Assembly: GCA_905188195.1 (NCBI GenBank)
Contig: CAJJKY010000006.1
Coordinates: 45,460 to 109,459, forward strand
Source: Streptococcus parasanguinis
GTDB taxonomy: Bacteria; Bacillota; Bacilli; Lactobacillales; Streptococcaceae
DNA length: 64,000 nucleotides
Direction: 5' to 3'
Of this stretch, positions 59,689 through 64,000 are shown piece after piece. Positions within the stretch are counted from its first letter, which is position 1. Every line of letters starts with the position of its first letter. Below the pieces are notes generated by a model that saw only the letters and a program-made list of their open reading frames with translations, was not told the origin of the DNA and made no database searches. The position numbers were made by a program, and so were the translations under genes.

Positions 59689-60369
59689 TTATTTTCTCAC
59701 TTTCACCCGCTCACTTCTGCGACTGAAGAACTGATTAAAGAGTAATAAAGCAAGAGCTAAAATACTGGATACAACCAGATAGTTGAGCCACACCTTATCC
59801 CCTCTCATAATCGGAGGGCGGGCCATCAAGCCATAATTTCCTCCCGTCAATTGATTGACTCCAACCAGGAATAAATCTAAGGCAAAGGTATAGAGAACAA
59901 TCTGTCTATTTTTTAAGAGGTTTCGATCATACCATCTCAAGAGATAAATCAAGGAATTGATTAAAAGACAGTAATGTCCGAGGAGGAAAGAAAAGCTTGT
60001 AATATGAGGGAAAGTATAGGGATCAAAGACTGGATAACCCAAGGCAAAGATGGCTCCACTCACTCCCATCAAGGCAAAGAACTGTTTACTTTTCCAGCGG
60101 TCTGGTAAAAACAAGACCGCAAACATGGCCAAACGGCAATGATAAAATGGTAAGCTATTGGACCAAGGAATGTGGTAGGCAAAATACCAAAGATACAAGC
60201 AAATTAACTGGAAGCCTTGTAAGTATTGAAAGCATTTGCGAAATTGCTCATTCTGATAATAGCGAAGTGACATCATAATCGCTGTCACAACGAACAAGAC
60301 CATCACACTATACCAAAGTGCTGAGATTGCTGGTGGTGCTGTTGATTCTGTAGTGAAAAAATGATGCAT
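59689..60369 (-). CDS. YwaF-like integral membrane protein (TIGR02206), paralogue 3 of 3
   Basis: The 226-residue protein has about seven hydrophobic helices and the family motifs NSLPFYHCRLAM, DPYTFPHIT and GGNYGLMARPPI. It is the most diverged of the three tandem copies. The family has no known function. AAGGAG precedes the ATG, and 13 nt separate it from paralogue 2. It is last in the cluster and precedes a terminator. Confidence 0.88.
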   Translation of the reverse strand: MHHFFTTESTAPPAISALWYSVMVLFVVTAIMMSLRYYQNEQFRKCFQYLQGFQLICLYLWYFAYHIPWSNSLPFYHCRLAMFAVLFLPDRWKSKQFFALMGVSGAIFALGYPVFDPYTFPHITSFSFLLGHYCLLINSLIYLLRWYDRNLLKNRQIVLYTFALDLFLVGVNQLTGGNYGLMARPPIMRGDKVWLNYLVVSSILALALLLFNQFFSRRSERVKVRK

Positions 60370-60382
60370 AAAATCTCCTTAT

Positions 60383-61069
60383 TTAAACAGATTTAGGTAT
60401 TCTTCTTTTCTTACTGTACTGAACGATCGTATTGATGAAAATCAGTGTCCCCGTCATGAGAACTGTCACGATGAAATAGTTGAGCACAAGGCCATGGTCA
60501 CCGATCACAGGAGGCCGACGCATAAAGCCGTAGTTTCCACCTGTTGCGAGATTCGCAAGCTGAATAATGGCATTGATCCCAAACGTCATCTGACAGATTT
60601 TCCAAACAGCCCCTTCTTCCACCTGGTAGGATTGAACCAGATAGATCAAACAGTTGGCCAAGAGAGCCCAGTGACCAAAGACATTGTTGATCGAGGATAC
60701 GTGAGGAAAAGGGTAGGGATAAAAGACGGGATGAACCAAGGCCATAATGGAGCCAAAGACTCCCACGAGGGCAAAATATTGCTTGAAGCTGCTCTTAGGA
60801 GCTAAGAGAATAATCCACATAGCCATCCGGCTATGATAGAAGGGAAGACTCTCTGAAAGAGGCAAGCGAGCAGCTAGATACCAAGAGTTGATGATGAGCA
60901 ACTGGATCAACTGCCCCCAATACCAAAAGTTTTGGTAGGCTTTAGAGTGAGCAAATCGAATGGACAGAACTCCCACTACCACCAATGAAGTCGGCAATAA
61001 GAAATACCAGACTCCTAATTGAGGAGGGGCCGTTGGTTGACTGGTGAAAAATAAGTCCCAAAGTGTCAT
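60383..61069 (-). CDS. YwaF-like integral membrane protein (TIGR02206), paralogue 2 of 3
   Basis: The 228-residue seven-helix protein starts MTLWDLFFTSQPTAPP, almost the same as paralogue 1. It has ESLPFYHSRMAM, YPYPFPHVSS and GGNYGFMRRPPVIGDHG. Motif positions match paralogue 1, so the pair arose by tandem duplication. A Cys conserved in the other copies (FYHC) is Ser here. The intergenic gap to paralogue 1 is 25 nt. Confidence 0.88.
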   Translation of the reverse strand: MTLWDLFFTSQPTAPPQLGVWYFLLPTSLVVVGVLSIRFAHSKAYQNFWYWGQLIQLLIINSWYLAARLPLSESLPFYHSRMAMWIILLAPKSSFKQYFALVGVFGSIMALVHPVFYPYPFPHVSSINNVFGHWALLANCLIYLVQSYQVEEGAVWKICQMTFGINAIIQLANLATGGNYGFMRRPPVIGDHGLVLNYFIVTVLMTGTLIFINTIVQYSKKRRIPKSV

Positions 61070-61094
61070 GATTTCTTTCCCTTATCTGCTCTTT

Positions 61095-61796
61095 TTATTC
61101 TGAACGCGAAACGATACTCTCTTCGACCATCTTGTATTTGTATTTATAGCGTTGATTGACCAAGCAAATACCAGCTACCATCACGATGCTGACCAAGAGG
61201 TAGTTAAAGAGAGCACCGTGGTCTCCAATGATTGGTGGACGTCGTAAGAAGCCGTAATCTCCTCTGGTCAAAAGGTTGACCAAAAAGATGACTGCATTCA
61301 TGCCAAAGGTGATCTTAACAATTCGTAAGCTATCTTGCTTTTCCGACTGATAAAAATCTTGCAGGTAAATCAAACTATTGGCAAACAAGGCCCAGTGACT
61401 AAAAATCAGATTGAGCACAGTAATATGGGGGAAGGGGAAGGGGTCAAAGGCTGGATAAACCAAGGCCGCAATGGATCCTAGAACTCCCAACAAGGCAAAA
61501 TATTGCTTGATATAGGTCCCTCTCGGTGCAAAGAGGATCGCAAGCATAGCCAAGCGACAATGATAAAAAGGCAAATTATCTGTCAAAGGCATGTGGGCTA
61601 GAATATACCAAGCATTGATGGTCAGGACTTGAATCAATTGTGCCCAGTACCAAAAGCGTTGGTAGCTTTTTGACTGCGCATATTTGATAGAAAAGTAGCC
61701 AACCACCAACAAGGAAACTGGTAGGAAAAAATACCAGAGTCCAAACTCAGGCGGGGCTGATTTTTGGTTAGTAAACAATAAATCCCAAAGTGTCAT
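61095..61796 (-). CDS. YwaF-like integral membrane protein (TIGR02206), paralogue 1 of 3
   Basis: The 233-residue seven-helix protein starts MTLWDLLFTNQKSAPP and carries DNLPFYHCRLAM, DPFPFPHITV and RGDYGFLRRPPIIGDHG. It is first of three tandem family members and follows the NUDIX gene by 30 nt, so it probably belongs to the murF-NUDIX transcript. AAAGGGATAT precedes the ATG. Confidence 0.88.
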   Translation of the reverse strand: MTLWDLLFTNQKSAPPEFGLWYFFLPVSLLVVGYFSIKYAQSKSYQRFWYWAQLIQVLTINAWYILAHMPLTDNLPFYHCRLAMLAILFAPRGTYIKQYFALLGVLGSIAALVYPAFDPFPFPHITVLNLIFSHWALFANSLIYLQDFYQSEKQDSLRIVKITFGMNAVIFLVNLLTRGDYGFLRRPPIIGDHGALFNYLLVSIVMVAGICLVNQRYKYKYKMVEESIVSRSE

Positions 61797-61826
61797 TTTT
61801 ATATCCCTTTAATTTATAGATCGTTT

Positions 61827-62438
61827 TTAATCACAATACAAATCTCGTTTCCCATCATAAACCTCCCAAAGGAAATTCAATTGTTCTTCTGTATTGCGCT
61901 TGGTAGAAAGAGCAGGCATTTTCCCTCTCTCAAAAAATGCAAGATCGGAAATTTCCTGATTCTGTTGAAAACTTCCATCCAGCAATTCACATTCAAATAC
62001 CAATTTCACATATTGGCGGCTTTGCAATTGGTAGCGATTGGTATCAAATACTGCCAACAACCGATTGACACGTGCTAGATAGCCCGTTTCTTCTTGGATT
62101 TCCTTTAAAATATTTTCTTTAGGAGAATAGCCAACCTCACCAAAACCACCCGGCAAAGCCCAGGTCTCTTCTCCCTGACCTTTCACCAGACAAAGTTTTC
62201 TATCTTTGACAATCCAAGCCCTAACATCAATTAAGGGGGTGTCATAATAGTTTGTCGGTCGAAACAAATCCGATAATTCTTGTGAATTCAGATCAGTCGT
62301 TTCTCTCACAAGATCCTGTAAAATTTCACGAATATCCTGGTAGCGCTCTTGATCAAATGGATCTTTTGAGAACGCTAAGCCTGTATTGGTGATTGAAATC
62401 AAGCGCTGAATGTCCTTCAATACATTATTACTTACCAT
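61827..62438 (-). CDS. NUDIX hydrolase with N-terminal helical domain
   Basis: The 203-residue protein has a helical N-domain (about 1-70, the NUDIX_N type of YjhB-like ADP-ribose/nucleotide hydrolases) and a NUDIX domain with ALPGGFGEVGY and KEIQEETGY. The classical box GX5EX7REUXEEXGU is kept except that the first Glu position is Tyr and the Arg is Lys. The three metal-binding Glu of the EIQEE segment are present, so activity is likely. The substrate is unknown. The ATG overlaps murF by 11 nt. Confidence 0.88.
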   Translation of the reverse strand: MVSNNVLKDIQRLISITNTGLAFSKDPFDQERYQDIREILQDLVRETTDLNSQELSDLFRPTNYYDTPLIDVRAWIVKDRKLCLVKGQGEETWALPGGFGEVGYSPKENILKEIQEETGYLARVNRLLAVFDTNRYQLQSRQYVKLVFECELLDGSFQQNQEISDLAFFERGKMPALSTKRNTEEQLNFLWEVYDGKRDLYCD

Positions 62439-63798
62439 TCTCCAATTCCTCTACCAATTTTGCCAAATTCATGGAATTGCTTCCCTTTATAAGGATTTGG
62501 TCTTGCTCTTTCAAGCTTTCCTTGACTTGTTTGACCATGTCCTCAAACTGATCTTCCTCAGTTGTCTTCTTGAAATAATAGACATGTCCGAGTGGGAACA
62601 TCTGACTCGCTAACTGAGCCAATCCTGCAATGTCTTGGCCGTAGAAAATAACCGTATCCAAGACATCCGGCGAGAGGCTGAGAATCATTTGGTTGTGCAG
62701 AGCAATAGATTGCTCCCCTAGTTCTTTCATATCTGCCAGGACGGCTAATTTTCGACCATTTGGATTAGCAGGAATGGTAGAGAAAGTTTCTAAGATTAGG
62801 CGCATAGCCGTTGGATTGGCATTGTAGACATCGGATAGGATATCCGCTCCGTTACTGGCCTTCTTCCATTCTGTCCGGTTGCGCGTTAATTGCAAGGTTT
62901 CAAAACTGTCACGAATCGCAGCTTCACTCACTCCTTCTTTCAAGGCAACATAAGCTGCAATCATAGCATTGGTCGCATTGTATTTTCCTGTTACTGGAAG
63001 ATCGATCGCTTCTTCTAAGAAATTAGCTCGGAAAGTTAAGCTATCCTTTCGCTCGATTAACTCGGTAATAAAAATCTCCTCGTCTGGACCAAAGCGGACG
63101 ACTGTTTGATTTTCAGGAAGGTAGGCATTGACGATCGGATCAGCTGGAACTACCAGAAGGCCACCTTCTGGCATCCCGTCCGCAATCTGGAGTTTTCCTT
63201 TTGCGATCTCACTTCGATCTTTGAAGAATTCCAAATGGGCTTCCCCAATCAAGGTGACAATAGCAGCTTTTGGATGCGCCAGTTCTGACAAGAGATGGAT
63301 ATCTCCTAGATGGTCTTGCCCCATTTCAAGGACCAGTTTGTCTGTCCCTTCTGGCATATGCAAAACCGTATAAGGAAGACCAATTTCGTTGTTATAGTTT
63401 CCTTGTGTTTTATAGGTCAGATAGGTGGTGGACAAAAGCTGTGCCAACATATCTTTTGTGGTGGTTTTACCATTTGATCCCGTCACTGCAAAAACATCTA
63501 CTTTTGTCTTTTGAAGATAGGCTGCAGCTAATGTTTGAAAAGCGCTCAGCACATCTTCCACCAAAATATAAGGGTGGCCTTCTACCACTTTCTCTGAAAA
63601 AGTGGCTACGGCTCCGTTTTCAAAAGCAGTCTCAATAAAGTCATGACCATCACGCGCTCCCTTTAAGGGAACAAACAGGTCTCCAGGCCCAATCAAACGA
63701 CTGTCAAATTCCGGCTTGATGAGGGCTACATCTTCAAATTGGCTGATATCATTTTTTGCATGTACTAGATGAGCAACTTCATGTAATGTGAGATTCAT
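62428..63798 (-). CDS. murF: UDP-N-acetylmuramoyl-tripeptide--D-alanyl-D-alanine ligase
   Basis: MurF adds D-Ala-D-Ala to the UDP-MurNAc-tripeptide, the last cytoplasmic step of the pentapeptide precursor. The 456-residue protein (start MNLTLHEVAHLV) has the ATP loop VTGSNGKTTTKDML, the NYNNEIGLP segment, the ELGEQSIALHN region, and a three-domain Mur ligase layout. The ATG at 63798 has GAGGAG with 6-nt spacing; an in-frame ATG at 63942 would overlap the promoter. Upstream, outside the window, ddl is expected. Confidence 0.95.
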   Translation of the reverse strand: MNLTLHEVAHLVHAKNDISQFEDVALIKPEFDSRLIGPGDLFVPLKGARDGHDFIETAFENGAVATFSEKVVEGHPYILVEDVLSAFQTLAAAYLQKTKVDVFAVTGSNGKTTTKDMLAQLLSTTYLTYKTQGNYNNEIGLPYTVLHMPEGTDKLVLEMGQDHLGDIHLLSELAHPKAAIVTLIGEAHLEFFKDRSEIAKGKLQIADGMPEGGLLVVPADPIVNAYLPENQTVVRFGPDEEIFITELIERKDSLTFRANFLEEAIDLPVTGKYNATNAMIAAYVALKEGVSEAAIRDSFETLQLTRNRTEWKKASNGADILSDVYNANPTAMRLILETFSTIPANPNGRKLAVLADMKELGEQSIALHNQMILSLSPDVLDTVIFYGQDIAGLAQLASQMFPLGHVYYFKKTTEEDQFEDMVKQVKESLKEQDQILIKGSNSMNLAKLVEELENGK

Positions 63799-63861
63799 AT
63801 CCGACTCCTCAATTCTCCGTAGCGTCTTCAAAAATTTGGACGCTCCTATCAAATTCTTCTC

Positions 63862-63870
63862 ATTATACCA
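63862..63870 (-). promoter_or_regulatory. murF extended -10 promoter
   Basis: TGG-TATAAT on the minus strand. The 60-nt leader contains an AGCGTC/GACGCT hairpin. Confidence 0.6.
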
Positions 63871-63883
63871 TATTCTAGACCAC

Positions 63884-64000
63884 AAAAAAAGTGGCTGGGA
63901 CAGAAGTCCTAGCCTCTTGATTGTTTTTGGATTGTCGAGCAAGACGCAGTGGTTGAGTGCTCAAAGCACTGCTTTGAGGTGGTAGATAGGACTTGCTAAG
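63884..64000. repeat. Partial copy of the 49081-49264 repeat, extending off the window
   Basis: Bases 63884-63959 match 49191-49264 in inverted orientation with few differences, including a terminator hairpin (GGCTAGGAC/GTCCCAGCC with minus-strand T8) for a gene to the right. The next bases (CTCAAAGCACTGCTTTGAG) form a BOX-like stem not present in the other copy. Confidence 0.75.

Overview
The window reads as a chromosomal segment of an oral Streptococcus of the mitis/sanguinis side of the genus. The evidence is the arginine deiminase operon flanked by flp, arcR and queA, the coiA-pepF-methyltransferase-prsA block, the comEA-comEC pair with a TACGAATA com-box, the nrdHEF genes next to ptsHI, the glgBCDA operon, and a YSIRK-type M26 (IgA1-protease-like) surface metalloprotease. 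The gene set resembles S. parasanguinis, S. australis, S. gordonii or S. sanguinis; the species cannot be fixed from sequence reading alone. There is no rRNA, tRNA, prophage, CRISPR array or intact insertion sequence in the window.

Layout. 1-2960: amino-terminal two thirds or so of a surface zinc protease, cut by the left edge. 3.2-8.8 kb: glycogen operon glgB-C-D-A, with a cre site downstream of its promoter. 9.2-11.2 kb: ptsH-ptsI. 11.5-15.2 kb: nrdH, nrdE, nrdF behind two NrdR boxes. 15.6-18.9 kb: alaS and a small LURP-like gene behind an alanine T-box. 19-23.5 kb: prsA, O-methyltransferase, pepF, coiA. 23.6-28 kb: lipoprotein, MFS transporter, dacA, nagB. 28-37.4 kb: queA and arcR facing the ADI operon arcA-B-C-D-T and flp. 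37.6-46.6 kb: class-A-like serine hydrolase, HerA-like ATPase, sodA, holA, DUF805, comEC, comEA, acyltransferase. 46.7-51 kb: P-type ATPase, DUF4352 lipoprotein, TrmN6-like methylase, GIY-YIG protein. 51-57.5 kb: aldose epimerase, DEAD-box helicase, CorA, PH-domain protein, prfC. 57.7-64 kb: DUF2207 protein, three tandem YwaF-like membrane proteins, NUDIX, murF.

Sugar status links several operons. Consensus cre sites sit at the glgB, nagB and arcA promoters, HPr (with Ser46) is encoded here, and a NagR-type operator fills the nagB promoter spacer. Amino-acid status acts through the Ala T-box before alaS and through ArcR for the ADI operon. Deoxynucleotide status acts through NrdR, and competence through com-boxes before comEA and probably coiA.

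The most unusual material is intergenic. (1) Two copies of a structured repeat (15252-15489 and 29697-30114) have conserved ends and helices with compensating base changes, and each is bracketed by a direct duplication of the neighbouring gene's own terminator hairpin. (2) A self-contained small RNA gene (about 51992-52147) has a single-stranded linker complementary to a Shine-Dalgarno plus AUG. (3) A second + strand RNA gene (about 54309-54563) has its own promoter and terminator. (4) An approximately 300-nt multi-hairpin leader ends in a terminator just before the helicase gene (53780-54077). (5) Four genes have a -10 box so close to the start codon that their mRNAs are probably leaderless.
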